In this document: positions 27,394 to 36,336 of the stretch, in pieces
Numbering within the stretch: position 1 is the first letter of the stretch
How the letters are laid out: every line of letters begins with the position of its first letter
NCBI RefSeq assembly: GCF_000347035.1
Contig: NZ_ANIJ01000006.1
Span: forward strand, 310,001 to 374,000
Reading direction: 5' to 3'
DNA length: 64,000 nt
From: Leptospira sp. B5-022
Lineage (GTDB): Bacteria; Spirochaetota; Leptospiria; Leptospirales; Leptospiraceae
The notes under the pieces: model-generated
Seen by the model: only the letters and a program-made list of their open reading frames with translations
Told to the model about the DNA's origin: nothing
Databases searched by the model: none
Translations under genes and position numbers: made by a program

Positions 27394-28773
27394 TTAGGAA
27401 GAGCTTAAGATTTCTTTGGCTTTCCTGGCAGCGTTTCTTGCGATTTCAGGCAAAGCGGGATGAACATAAATCATCTTTAGCAAGTCCTCTAGAGTCCCAC
27501 CCATAGTCATCAGGAGTATAAAAAGATGAATGAGATTTGACGCCTCTTCTCCTAATATATGGGCTCCGAGTATTTTTCTGGATTTAGGACTTACCAATAT
27601 TTTGACGAATTGGTCTTCGGATAGTCTAGCCATTCCGGTGGCGCTACTGGAATAAGGATTGATTGCAGAGATATATTCGATCCCTTCTTCCTTTAATTGT
27701 TGCTCCGTTTTTCCCACGGCTGCCACTTGAGGGTGTGTGAAGACGGAGTGAGGAACGGGAGGATATTCGACCGGAGTTCTATGTTTTTCTACGTATAAGG
27801 AGTTAAATAGAAACTCTCCTTCAAAATTAACGGAGTGGCGGAAGAAATACTTTCCGTTGATATCCCCCATAGCATAAACTCCGTCCGCAGTAGTTTCCAG
27901 ATATTCGTTGGTTTTGATATATCCTTTTTCATCGGTTTGGATATCCGTATTTTGGAGGTCTAACCAATCCGTATTCGGTTTGATGCCGGTAGCAATAAGA
28001 AGTGCATCTCCTTCTAAAGTATACGTTTCTTTAGAATTTTTGCATTCTAAACGGAAGATCCCGTTTTGGTAGTCTACCTTCTTTACTTCCGTTCCTAAAC
28101 GAACATCTTCTCTTTTAGAAAATGCTTTTTCGAAACCGTCGATGATATCCTTGTCTTCATGAGAGAGCATTCTTTTACGAACAATAAAAGTGGTTTTAGA
28201 TCCGAAGGCAGAATATGCAAATCCAAGTTCAAGACCGATATAACCTCCGCCAAGGACTAAAAGTTTTTTTGGAAGTTCCGTTCTTCTAAGCGCTTCTCTA
28301 CTAGTCATATAAGGAGTTCCCGCGAGGCCTGGAAGATCCGGGATAGAAGGCCTACATCCCGCAGCGATAAAAATACGATCAGCTGTGAGTAACTCGCCGT
28401 TTACTTTTACTACCTTATTTTCCACGAACCTTCCTTCGTAGGGATAAAAGTCTATGTTCGGATTTTTTTCATAAGCGGGTATGATACTGTCGGAGTCGGC
28501 ATCCACTGTGGCGGAGATCCTTTCCACCAAAGTTTTAAAATCTACGGTGAATGGACCGGGGATCCCTAACTGGAATTTAGAAGCTTCCTTTGCCTGGGCT
28601 AAAATTTCCGCAGGATGGATGAGCATCTTAGAAGGGATACAACCCCTGTTCAAGCAAGTTCCTCCCAAACGATCTTTTTCTAAAATGGCTACCTTATAAC
28701 CAAGTTTAGAAGGAGGTGTGACTAGTTTTGTTCCTCCTCCTGAGCCTATTACGAGAATATCATACTTTTTCAT
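27394..28773 (-). CDS. Flavin-dependent disulfide reductase, dihydrolipoamide dehydrogenase-like
   Basis: A 459-residue class I pyridine-nucleotide disulfide oxidoreductase. The redox pair is GGTCLNRGCIPSK near residue 36, the NAD(P)-binding LVLGGGYIGLELG is near 170 and the FAD motif ADGVYAMGD near 295. The C-terminal HPALPE supplies the base His. The N-terminal FAD loop is GSGGGT, lacking the third glycine of GxGxxG, as in mycothione-reductase-like proteins. Neither the 2-oxoacid dehydrogenase nor classical glutathione reductase is obvious, so the substrate disulfide is open. Its place in the thiol island favours a thiol role. Confidence 0.8.
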   Translation of the reverse strand: MKKYDILVIGSGGGTKLVTPPSKLGYKVAILEKDRLGGTCLNRGCIPSKMLIHPAEILAQAKEASKFQLGIPGPFTVDFKTLVERISATVDADSDSIIPAYEKNPNIDFYPYEGRFVENKVVKVNGELLTADRIFIAAGCRPSIPDLPGLAGTPYMTSREALRRTELPKKLLVLGGGYIGLELGFAYSAFGSKTTFIVRKRMLSHEDKDIIDGFEKAFSKREDVRLGTEVKKVDYQNGIFRLECKNSKETYTLEGDALLIATGIKPNTDWLDLQNTDIQTDEKGYIKTNEYLETTADGVYAMGDINGKYFFRHSVNFEGEFLFNSLYVEKHRTPVEYPPVPHSVFTHPQVAAVGKTEQQLKEEGIEYISAINPYSSSATGMARLSEDQFVKILVSPKSRKILGAHILGEEASNLIHLFILLMTMGGTLEDLLKMIYVHPALPEIARNAARKAKEILSSS

Positions 28774-28899
28774 GGGGTTAATTCAATGGAGAAGGAGAAG
28801 CTTTTAAACGAAAAGGATTCTTTTAAAGAGAACCACAGATAATTCCTAAAAATTTACCGGAGTATTCTCTCTTATTTATAGTCCGCTGCGCTGGCTTCG

Positions 28900-28930
28900 A
28901 TAGCCTGGTCCCTTGTCTGGGACAGGCTAT
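28900..28930. repeat. Inverted repeat between two redox genes
   Basis: A 12-bp stem (ATAGCCTGGTCCC against GGGACAGGCTAT, one bulged G, loop about six bases) lies in the 213-base gap after the glyoxalase-like gene. It has no T run on either strand, so it is not a standard terminator. It may be a regulatory hairpin or a remnant of a repeat element. Confidence 0.5.
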
Positions 28931-28986
28931 TATATAGTATTAGATATTGTTTGTACCGAATTCGGAAAAATAAAAAAGAAGTTCTT

Positions 28987-29802
28987 TTACCATTTATCCC
29001 GCAAAGTTCGAAGTGCAATGAATAATGTTTTAGGATCCGAAGCTAAGGATGGGTCTTGCATTTTATTACGTATTCCTGAGACTAAATTTTCTTTCGGGTC
29101 AAATACAAGGAAGAAGGGATTGAATGTTCTTTCTTCCGAGAAATTTGTGGTCCAAAATTCTTGGTCTTCCTTTAATTTTTCCGCCTTGGACAATGCCTTT
29201 GAAGCCGCTTCATTATAAGGATCAATCGAAAGACTGAATTTCAGATTGTTTTTAAGATAATCATGACCTGGATATAATCTAACGTGTCCGGGAAGATCTT
29301 TAAATTCTTTCAGAACAGTTTTGTATAGAGTTTTAGGATCACCGCCTCTAGTACAATTTCCTACCCCTGAATTAAAGATCGTATCTCCTGTAAATGCCGC
29401 ATATGGGGAGCCGTTCTGTATCTGCAAAAGGCAAACATGCGCGAAAGTATGTCCGGGAGTGTACATAACTTTTAGATACGAATTTCCGTCCGGACTTTCT
29501 AAAATTTTTTCTCCTTCTTTTAACGAGTAAGAAGCATGAGGGATTTTTCCAAGTCCAGCGGGGTGAGCCAAAACTTGGGCTCCATATTTGGAAACAAGCC
29601 CGTCGTTTCCACAAGTATGATCATTATGTTCGTGAGTGTTTAGAATATAATCCAGACCCCAGGACTTGTTTTCCAGAACTTGGGTGATCTGATCCGGATC
29701 ATAGGGATCAATAGAAAGTGTTTTTTTGGAATTCGGTTCTCTGACTAGATACGTAAAATTTCGGAGAGGACTATCCGTATAGATCCTTAGAACTTCCAAC
29801 AT
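28987..29802 (-). CDS. Glyoxalase II-like metallo-beta-lactamase hydrolase
   Basis: A 271-residue MBL-fold protein with HEHNDHT (His57, His59, Asp61, His62), a metal-binding GHTFAHVCLL and the YPGHDY loop. A C-terminal segment resembling hydroxyacylglutathione hydrolase (SIDPYNEAASKALSKAE) supports glyoxalase II, which frees glutathione from S-lactoylglutathione. A persulfide dioxygenase is an alternative. It lies in the thiol island. Confidence 0.82.
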   Translation of the reverse strand: MLEVLRIYTDSPLRNFTYLVREPNSKKTLSIDPYDPDQITQVLENKSWGLDYILNTHEHNDHTCGNDGLVSKYGAQVLAHPAGLGKIPHASYSLKEGEKILESPDGNSYLKVMYTPGHTFAHVCLLQIQNGSPYAAFTGDTIFNSGVGNCTRGGDPKTLYKTVLKEFKDLPGHVRLYPGHDYLKNNLKFSLSIDPYNEAASKALSKAEKLKEDQEFWTTNFSEERTFNPFFLVFDPKENLVSGIRNKMQDPSLASDPKTLFIALRTLRDKW

Positions 29803-29829
29803 GGGTTTTAGACAAGAGTAGAAAAGTGA

Positions 29830-30144
29830 TTATTGGATAATGTCCAGGTGTTTGTCTAGATTCGCGATCCTTAAGATAGTCATCACGTCTCTACTCAGGT
29901 TTCTGAGTTTGAGATGCCCGTGCCTTTCTGTGACGTATTTTTGGGTATTGAAGATGGCGCCGATCCCGGAAGAGTCCAAGTAAACATCCCCTTCGAAGTC
30001 TAAGATGATATCTTTATGCCCCTCGTCAAACTGGCGGATGATGAGTTCCTTTAACGCAAATGCGTTCTTTAGGCTTACATTCCCTTGGATCTTGACTACA
30101 CAAGACCCTTGTTCCAGGGATACGTCTGTTTGAAAACCTTCCAA
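29830..30144 (-). CDS. STAS-domain anti-sigma factor antagonist
   Basis: A 104-residue single STAS domain. The phosphoserine site is Ser of YLDSSGIGAI (about residue 60), the place where anti-sigma kinases act. Such proteins bind a kinase and release a sigma factor or work in other partner switches. No kinase is adjacent; a SpoIIE-type phosphatase is encoded about 4.5 kb away on the same strand. Confidence 0.9.
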   Translation of the reverse strand: MEGFQTDVSLEQGSCVVKIQGNVSLKNAFALKELIIRQFDEGHKDIILDFEGDVYLDSSGIGAIFNTQKYVTERHGHLKLRNLSRDVMTILRIANLDKHLDIIQ

Positions 30145-30201
30145 TGAGTGGCTCCGATCTCTATTTCTCTGACTATCCTCGGGCTAAGAAAACAACGGAT
30201 C

Positions 30202-30219
30202 TTCTCAGAAAACTGAGAA
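30202..30219. promoter_or_regulatory. Perfect hairpin in the divergent STAS/MBL region
   Basis: TTCTCAG-AAAA-CTGAGAA is a 7-bp perfect hairpin in the 275-base gap between the STAS gene and the MBL gene. It has no T run, so it may be an operator or a leader structure. The rest of this AT-rich gap shows no clear promoter or RNA motif. Confidence 0.35.
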
Positions 30220-30419
30220 TAAATTTCCAAACCGGGAGGGAACCCGATCCATTAGACTAAATTGTGGCAAAGCGGAGGTAAACTCTTTTTTAGAGCAAAA
30301 TCCGATCTAAATCTATTTCAAATAAAATAAGAAATCGCTCGCAAAAACTACTGATTCGGGAAAACTAAGTGCTCGATTTTGTAGCGAAACTAGAGGTTTC
30401 GGACGATATTTAAAACTGT

Positions 30420-31376
30420 ATGCGGATCAAATTCTGGGGAGTGCGGGGCTCCATTTCTTCCCCCGTTCAGGGAGACCTGATTCGATCGAAAATTTTGAGG
30501 ATACTAAGTCTAGCATCTCCGTCCGACCTGCAAAGTCCGGAAGCGATCGAGGATTTTTTGGATTCCTTGGCGCTTTCCAACTGGAGCACCTACGGTGGAA
30601 ATACTACCTGTATCGAGATCCGGGATAAGGAAGATAAACTTGTTATCATAGACGGAGGAACAGGACTCAGAGAACTGGGAAACTCCATCTTACATGAGGG
30701 TTACGGCTCCGGAAGAGGGAAAGCGATTTGGATCTTCACACACACTCATTGGGACCATATCCAAGGTATTCCATTCTTCGTTCCTTTGTATACTCCAGGC
30801 AATAAATTTGAGTTTGTAAGTTCCGTAGAAAATCTGGAAGAAAGATTGAGATACCAACATACATTCACTCATTTCCCTGTTCCTTTCGACGGTTTCCAAG
30901 CAGAAAAGACGTTTCGTCATGTACCCGAGGGAAGGGCCTTTCGAGTAACGGATTCAGTCACTGCAATTTCCAAAGCGGTGCGCCATCCGGGAGGGAGTTT
31001 TTCCTATCGATTTGAAGAAGACGGTAAGGCACTGATCTTCGCATCCGATGCCGAATTCAATTTGGACGAAATGGAAAATATAGAAGATTATCTGAATTAT
31101 TTCAGAGGTGCGGACGTTCTGGTATTCGATACTCAGTATACTTTCGAAGAGTCTTTACAAAAGATCGATTGGGGGCATAGCACGGCTTCCATGGCGACGG
31201 ACATCGCGCTTAGGGCGAATGTTAAAAAATTAGTAATGTTCCATCATGATCCTTCTTACGATGACGAAAAATTGGATGCAGTATATCTGCGCGCGATTAA
31301 ATACAAAGAAATGTTTGATCCGGATAACCAATTGGAGATCATCATGGCGAGAGAAGGTCTGGAAATCCAAATTTAA
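30420..31376 (+). CDS. MBL-fold metallo-hydrolase
   Basis: A 318-residue MBL-fold hydrolase of the group beginning FWGVRGSI, which resembles cyclic phosphodiesterase and PhnP-like proteins. The metal motif is THTHWDHIQG, with further ligands at GHST (C-terminal third) and HHDPSYDD. These are often phosphodiesterases or regulators next to signalling genes. The ATG overlaps no gene. The substrate is unknown. Confidence 0.82.
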   Translation: MRIKFWGVRGSISSPVQGDLIRSKILRILSLASPSDLQSPEAIEDFLDSLALSNWSTYGGNTTCIEIRDKEDKLVIIDGGTGLRELGNSILHEGYGSGRGKAIWIFTHTHWDHIQGIPFFVPLYTPGNKFEFVSSVENLEERLRYQHTFTHFPVPFDGFQAEKTFRHVPEGRAFRVTDSVTAISKAVRHPGGSFSYRFEEDGKALIFASDAEFNLDEMENIEDYLNYFRGADVLVFDTQYTFEESLQKIDWGHSTASMATDIALRANVKKLVMFHHDPSYDDEKLDAVYLRAIKYKEMFDPDNQLEIIMAREGLEIQI

Positions 31377-31407
31377 TCTTTAATTCAATCGATCAGGGAG
31401 ATATCGA

Positions 31408-32901
31408 ATGAGTGAATATATTATCGGTATAGATGCCGGAACCACCGGTATACGTACTTTTTGTTTTAATAAATCCGGAACAGTGATCTCAAGTGCGTAT
31501 TCCGAATTTAAACAATACTTTCCAAAACCGGGTTGGGTGGAACATGATCCTGAAGAGATCTGGGCTAAAACGGAAAAGCTCATTCTGAAGGCGATCCGCA
31601 ACGGGAAGTTAAAACCGGAAAAAGCGGTCGCTATCGGGATCACCAACCAAAGAGAGACCACCGTATTATTCGATAAGGAAACTGGCGTTCCGGTTTACAA
31701 TGCGATTGTATGGCAATGTCGTAGGACCTCCGACTTCTGCTCCGGATTAAAAAAAGGAGGTTTAGAACCCATCTTCCGAAGAAAGACAGGCCTTGTCGTC
31801 GACGCTTATTTCAGCGGTACAAAGATCCGATGGATCTTGGACAATGTAAAAGGTGTTCGTGCAAAAGCGGAAAAAGGAAAGGTTCTATTCGGGACCATTG
31901 ACACTTATTTATTGTATCGTTTGACGGCGGGTAAAGCGCATAAAACGGATCATACAAACGCGAGTAGAACTCTCATCTTCAATATTGAAAAGAAAGAATG
32001 GGATAAGGAACTATTAAAGATCCTGCAAATACCGGAAGCGATCTTGCCGGAAACTCATAATTCCTCAAGCCTATTCGGAAGAACGGAAGGTGTAAAAGGT
32101 CTGCCGGATGGAATTCCGATTTCTTCTCTCGTAGGAGACCAACAGGGAGCGCTATTCGGCCAATTATGTACAGAGCCCGGAGAAGCAAAGAATACGTACG
32201 GAACGGGATGTTTCCTACTTTTCAACACGGGAAACAAATTACAAATTTCTAAAAATAATCTGATCACAACTCTTGCCTGCGGGCCGGAAGGAAAAACGGT
32301 CTATTGTTTAGAAGGTTCCATCTTTATCGGTGGGGCAGTGATCCAGTATCTCCGGGATAATCTCAGATTCTTTAAGGAATCCAAACTTTCCGAAAAGATG
32401 GCTGCTTCCGTGACCAAGGAGGATGAGGTAGTATTTGTGCCTGCATTCTCCGGTTTAGGAGCGCCTTATTGGGATATGAACGCTCGAGGTGCGATCTTAG
32501 GGCTGACAAGAGATACCACCCAAGAGCAGATCACCAGAGCGGCCTTAAAATCCATCGCATTACAATCTTATGAATTAGTGGAAGCGATGGAGAATGATAC
32601 CGGTTCCAAATTGAAAGTCCTAAAAGTGGATGGGGGAGCTACTGCCAATAACTGGCTCATGCAGTACCAAGCGGACATTTTAGGAAAGAAGATCGTAAGA
32701 CCTTCTAATCTTGACACAACCGTTTTGGGTGCGGCGTATCTTGCCGGACTGGAAAGAGGTTTTTATTCCTCCGTAAACGATCTGAAAAAGACCCAAAAAA
32801 CGAGTAAGGAATTTTCTCCAAAGTTAAGCGCTAGTTTGAGAGAAAAAGAGATCCGAATTTGGAAAAATGCCGTAAAAAGGATTCTTACTTCCGAAACCTA
32901 A
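31408..32901 (+). CDS. glpK: Glycerol kinase
   Basis: This 497-residue FGGY-family kinase converts glycerol to glycerol 3-phosphate. Motifs are IGIDAGTTGIRT at the N-terminus, WQCRRTSDFC, YLLYRLTAGKAHKTDHTNAS and the ATP-binding LKVDGGATANNWLMQ near residue 405. GGGAG is the ribosome-binding site. No glpF or glpD is in the window. The gene abuts the next, convergent gene with no gap. Confidence 0.93.
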   Translation: MSEYIIGIDAGTTGIRTFCFNKSGTVISSAYSEFKQYFPKPGWVEHDPEEIWAKTEKLILKAIRNGKLKPEKAVAIGITNQRETTVLFDKETGVPVYNAIVWQCRRTSDFCSGLKKGGLEPIFRRKTGLVVDAYFSGTKIRWILDNVKGVRAKAEKGKVLFGTIDTYLLYRLTAGKAHKTDHTNASRTLIFNIEKKEWDKELLKILQIPEAILPETHNSSSLFGRTEGVKGLPDGIPISSLVGDQQGALFGQLCTEPGEAKNTYGTGCFLLFNTGNKLQISKNNLITTLACGPEGKTVYCLEGSIFIGGAVIQYLRDNLRFFKESKLSEKMAASVTKEDEVVFVPAFSGLGAPYWDMNARGAILGLTRDTTQEQITRAALKSIALQSYELVEAMENDTGSKLKVLKVDGGATANNWLMQYQADILGKKIVRPSNLDTTVLGAAYLAGLERGFYSSVNDLKKTQKTSKEFSPKLSASLREKEIRIWKNAVKRILTSET

Positions 32902-34233
32902 TTAGTATGAAAAAGAGAGCAGGCTAAACTCCAAGGGCTTTCTTTCGGAGTTGATGCCTGCTCCTACGATCAATTTCGCCTGATCGTACCTTGGGATTTC
33001 CAAAATTGAATCCGCAGATATTTTAAAAAACTCATACTGGACTCTTTCCTTTTTGGAAAGATAAATATCGATCCGGATCACTTCCATATATTTTAGGAAG
33101 CGCAGTAGGATCTTGTCATTTGTAATTGTATAGAGTTCTATTTGGTTAGAACTGCGATTCAGATTGTATTTTTCTCCGGAGATTGCCTTGAATTCTATTT
33201 CTATTTTAGAAGTTTCCTCTTCGGCGGAATGTTTATAATCCGCGACGTTGATTTCAAGGGCCTCTACTTTTGGGGAAGGACTCTTATACACGGGGAATGT
33301 CCCTTCTTCATAATAGATCCTTCTGGAAAAACGACGGAAAATCTCTTTTTCCACGATTTCCGGAAAAGATTCTCCCGGTTCCGGTTTTTTACTCGGACTT
33401 TCTAAGATCTGTTTCCATTTGTTTTTAGAAACATTTTTCTCTACGATTTTTCGGACAGGAGGGGAAAGTTTTGGAACCGAATATTTTAAGATCCTTTCAT
33501 CCAATTTATTTAAAATAGAATTTAAGAATGGTCCGTGAATAAGCGGAAGTATTTCAATGGAGAAGATCCTATCCCTTAAAAATTTTGCGAATTCTATTTC
33601 GTACGTGAAAAGATTGGAGACTAAACTTTGTTCTTCCGTTGGAGTTCCTGCATACAAGATCTTTACCAAACGAAATAGATAGGTTTTACTTTCCCGATCA
33701 AAATACAAATCTTCTATTTTTTGGATTACTTTCTCTTCGTTCAGTTCAGGATTCACTATATCTCTGAGAGAAAGATATTTGGTGGAGAACATTCTTTTTC
33801 GGAACATTCTGTAGAGTGTAAACGTTCCTGTCTGAACGCTTCCTATTTGGGTTTGTTGATTTTCCCTCAGGATTAGAATAGGAGTTGTTGGAGTTCCTAC
33901 AACCCTGTAGGGATTGGAACGAATGGGATATCGATCTCCTTCAAAAACTTCCTCCGACTCTTTCGGAAATTTCGAATCTTCAGAATAAAGTAGCCCATTC
34001 GTTAACTTCAAATAGGGAGGTGTTTGTATCGCAGAGCTTGGAGTTGTTTTACGATCATACTCCAGCTCATATAAAAATTTAGGAATAATTGCAGGTTGGG
34101 AATATAAATAAGGAAGTTCTTCGATCTCGGCGACTGGAAAGTCGTAAAAAGGAGAAATTTTAGAATGGACCCTTGCTACCGAATCCGGATTACAAAATAG
34201 AAAATGATAATTCTCTCCCTCGAAATAAATCAT
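32902..34233 (-). CDS. Unknown protein with a FliG C-domain-like segment
   Basis: A 443-residue soluble protein that I do not recognise. Residues about 222-290 read FRDRIFSIEIL, then a helix LNSILNKLDERILKYSVPKL, then SPPVRKIVEKNVSKN. That lines up without gaps with the FliG C-terminal torque helix pattern (F.FED..LDD..IQ.vLREVD...LalALKGAs..l..ki..NMSKR). The rest is rich in beta-like and charged residues. It has no signal peptide. It ends where glpK ends, and the 96-residue gene with a similar segment lies immediately upstream. FliG membership is inferred by eye. Confidence 0.7.
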   Translation of the reverse strand: MIYFEGENYHFLFCNPDSVARVHSKISPFYDFPVAEIEELPYLYSQPAIIPKFLYELEYDRKTTPSSAIQTPPYLKLTNGLLYSEDSKFPKESEEVFEGDRYPIRSNPYRVVGTPTTPILILRENQQTQIGSVQTGTFTLYRMFRKRMFSTKYLSLRDIVNPELNEEKVIQKIEDLYFDRESKTYLFRLVKILYAGTPTEEQSLVSNLFTYEIEFAKFLRDRIFSIEILPLIHGPFLNSILNKLDERILKYSVPKLSPPVRKIVEKNVSKNKWKQILESPSKKPEPGESFPEIVEKEIFRRFSRRIYYEEGTFPVYKSPSPKVEALEINVADYKHSAEEETSKIEIEFKAISGEKYNLNRSSNQIELYTITNDKILLRFLKYMEVIRIDIYLSKKERVQYEFFKISADSILEIPRYDQAKLIVGAGINSERKPLEFSLLSFSY

Positions 34234-34250
34234 GGGAACTTACGAAAAGG

Positions 34251-34541
34251 TTAATCTTCTTCTATTAATAGGTCCGGATGTAAAACGGAAAGACCTGGTG
34301 CCTTCGTTTCTCTTTTGGAAAGTTTGGAAACCAGTTGTTTTTTAAAATTTGTCCAGTCGTAGGTTTCTTTTAAGGAATCCAATTCTTCTTCGAAACCGTA
34401 CTGTAAAAAGTCCAGTGTTTCTTCTTCCGTGAGTCCTGTGACAAGACTGCTGTCGGAAACCACCCTTAAAATTTTACGAATATCTCTCTCGTTCCAGAGT
34501 AGGATTCCGGAAAGTCTTACGACCCAATATTCATGGTCCAT
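34251..34541 (-). CDS. Small protein with a FliG C-domain-like segment
   Basis: A 96-residue soluble protein of no known family. Residues about 12-36 read ILLWNERDIRKILRVVSDSSL, matching the FliG_C order IL.LDDR.IQ..LREVD...L. The later helix TEEETLDFLQYGFEEE fits the next FliG helix loosely. The rest is charged. It is next to the 443-residue protein with a longer match, 17 bases apart and on the same strand, so the two may act together. The role is unknown. Confidence 0.65.
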   Translation of the reverse strand: MDHEYWVVRLSGILLWNERDIRKILRVVSDSSLVTGLTEEETLDFLQYGFEEELDSLKETYDWTNFKKQLVSKLSKRETKAPGLSVLHPDLLIEED

Positions 34542-34591
34542 TCTTACAGGATCGCGGATTTATTGACTTTCTTCAAGAGTAAATTAGGATC

Positions 34592-35572
34592 TTAAAATTT
34601 TCTGATCACCAAAAGACTCATATCGTCCTGAATCCTTCCACCAGTATGTTTCACCACGTCTAAAAACAGATCGTCTATCAATTTGCGAATATTCTTCTTC
34701 GGAGCGGTTTCCAGAAACTTATACAAATTTTCTCCATAATATCCGCCGATACTTCGATTCTTTTGTTCAAATAGACCGTCCGTAAAACAGAATAAGATAT
34801 CGTCTCTATCCATTTTGAAACTTTGAGAAAGTTTCGGTTTTTTCAAAGGAGAATTCATTACAGTGGAAAGGAATTTTCCGTCCGTACCTACTACCTGAGT
34901 TTTATCTTCTTTTCTCTTATATAGAACGAGACTTGGGTGGATCCCTGAATGAGTAAAATTTCCCTTATGATCCGCCTTCATCAATAAGAAAGTAGCGTAT
35001 AGGCTTCGGTGGATATGGGGATAGGTATTCGTCCTTTCTTCCAGATGTTCCAGTATCTGGTCTATGATCTCATGAGGGGTCTCGAACTTATGGACGAGAT
35101 GGCTCATTTGGTTCATGATCATTAGGCTGAATAGACCGGCGACATAGCCGTGACCGGAAGTATCTCCGATCCCCATCCAATAATTTCCTTCTTTGTCCTT
35201 TAAGAAATTATAGAAGTCGCCGCCGATCGGGTTATAGGTCATACATCTTCCGCGGATCTCGTAATTTTCATCGACGTAGTCCAAAGGTAGAACGTAGTTT
35301 TGCATTCTACTATCCCCTCTGCGAAAACGTTTGATGATCTTACCGAATTCCTGTTCTCTTGGAAGGATCTTCTCGGTTAGAAACAAAACGAATGCGGAAA
35401 AATTAATGAATATGGTAAAACAACATACTAAGATCAGAACGATCGGTATTTTGACAGGCGGCGTATAAAATTTCAGTCCTATTCCTAAACAGCCAAGAAT
35501 GGAAAGATTTAGGACGATCAAAACCGGCCAGGCATCTTTCACGTATTGTTTGATCGTAGTGGAACTTCTCAT
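34592..35572 (-). CDS. Membrane SpoIIE-type protein phosphatase
   Basis: A 326-residue protein with two N-terminal membrane helices (about 18-38 and 42-65) and a cytoplasmic PP2C/SpoIIE domain. Metal-binding motifs GGDFYNFL, GIGDTSGHG and the C-terminal QDDMSLLVI are present, and FTDGLFEQ is near 280. It should dephosphorylate a STAS-type antagonist. Its start overlaps the stop of the lipoprotein gene by four bases, so the pair may be a sensor and its output. Confidence 0.9.
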   Translation of the reverse strand: MRSSTTIKQYVKDAWPVLIVLNLSILGCLGIGLKFYTPPVKIPIVLILVCCFTIFINFSAFVLFLTEKILPREQEFGKIIKRFRRGDSRMQNYVLPLDYVDENYEIRGRCMTYNPIGGDFYNFLKDKEGNYWMGIGDTSGHGYVAGLFSLMIMNQMSHLVHKFETPHEIIDQILEHLEERTNTYPHIHRSLYATFLLMKADHKGNFTHSGIHPSLVLYKRKEDKTQVVGTDGKFLSTVMNSPLKKPKLSQSFKMDRDDILFCFTDGLFEQKNRSIGGYYGENLYKFLETAPKKNIRKLIDDLFLDVVKHTGGRIQDDMSLLVIRKF

Positions 35573-36186
35573 TTTACCTTAAAATAAGCGTGGCCTTGGT
35601 ATTCCTTCTTGGAATAATTCCTGCGAGCAATCCGGAAAAACTCGTCTTCCGCATACGGAGAATTTGTACCTTCTACAACTCCGAAAGGTTTTTCCCTATA
35701 TCCGGATTCATAGATCATAGGTATCAATGAATCGTTTGAAGGATCGTAATGATATAATAGTTTGTGAGAAGTTTCCAGGAAATTTATTTCCGGACCCGAG
35801 ATTTGTTTTCCATCTTTCCAAACGGATTCTTCTTTTTTGATCTTTCGTGTCTCCAGAAGAAGCCAATTTCCTCTGGACTCGTATTGTCCGGTACCTTCTA
35901 TTTTTATCCGACGGATTTCTCCCTTTTCTTCGATCTCCCTAAAGTAGTATTTTTGGAAAGTTTTTTCCGAATGCGAAAATTCCAATCTTTCCGTTTGGTT
36001 TTCCTTATAAGTGACCGAGGTCAAAGGGGAGAAGGGAGGGAGGTTTTTGTTATAGATACCTTTTAATACTATATCGTTAGAAGATTCGGGCCTTTCCGGT
36101 AGTTCTCGGATCCAGGAAGGAGGAAAACATCCGATGATATGTGAAAGAAGTACAATTATTCCGAGGAGTCGAAGTCTATCTTTCAT
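35569..36186 (-). CDS. Putative lipoprotein upstream of the phosphatase
   Basis: A 205-residue protein with a lipid signal ending in SHIIGC (Cys20), then a polar region that I do not recognise. It looks like a spirochaetal lipoprotein exposed to the periplasm or surface. The four-base overlap with the membrane phosphatase gene suggests it may pass a signal to it. Confidence 0.75.
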   Translation of the reverse strand: MKDRLRLLGIIVLLSHIIGCFPPSWIRELPERPESSNDIVLKGIYNKNLPPFSPLTSVTYKENQTERLEFSHSEKTFQKYYFREIEEKGEIRRIKIEGTGQYESRGNWLLLETRKIKKEESVWKDGKQISGPEINFLETSHKLLYHYDPSNDSLIPMIYESGYREKPFGVVEGTNSPYAEDEFFRIARRNYSKKEYQGHAYFKVK

Positions 36187-36336
36187 AGGAAAATCCGAGA
36201 AAAAGAAAATTACATTATTTGAAAGTTTCCTTTTCCGCTTCTACTTCCAAATTCCTTCCAATGCCGGAGAAAGGCAAACCGGAAATTATTCTCCTTCCTC
36301 ATCGGACTAGGAAACTTGGAGATTTAGGAACAAATT

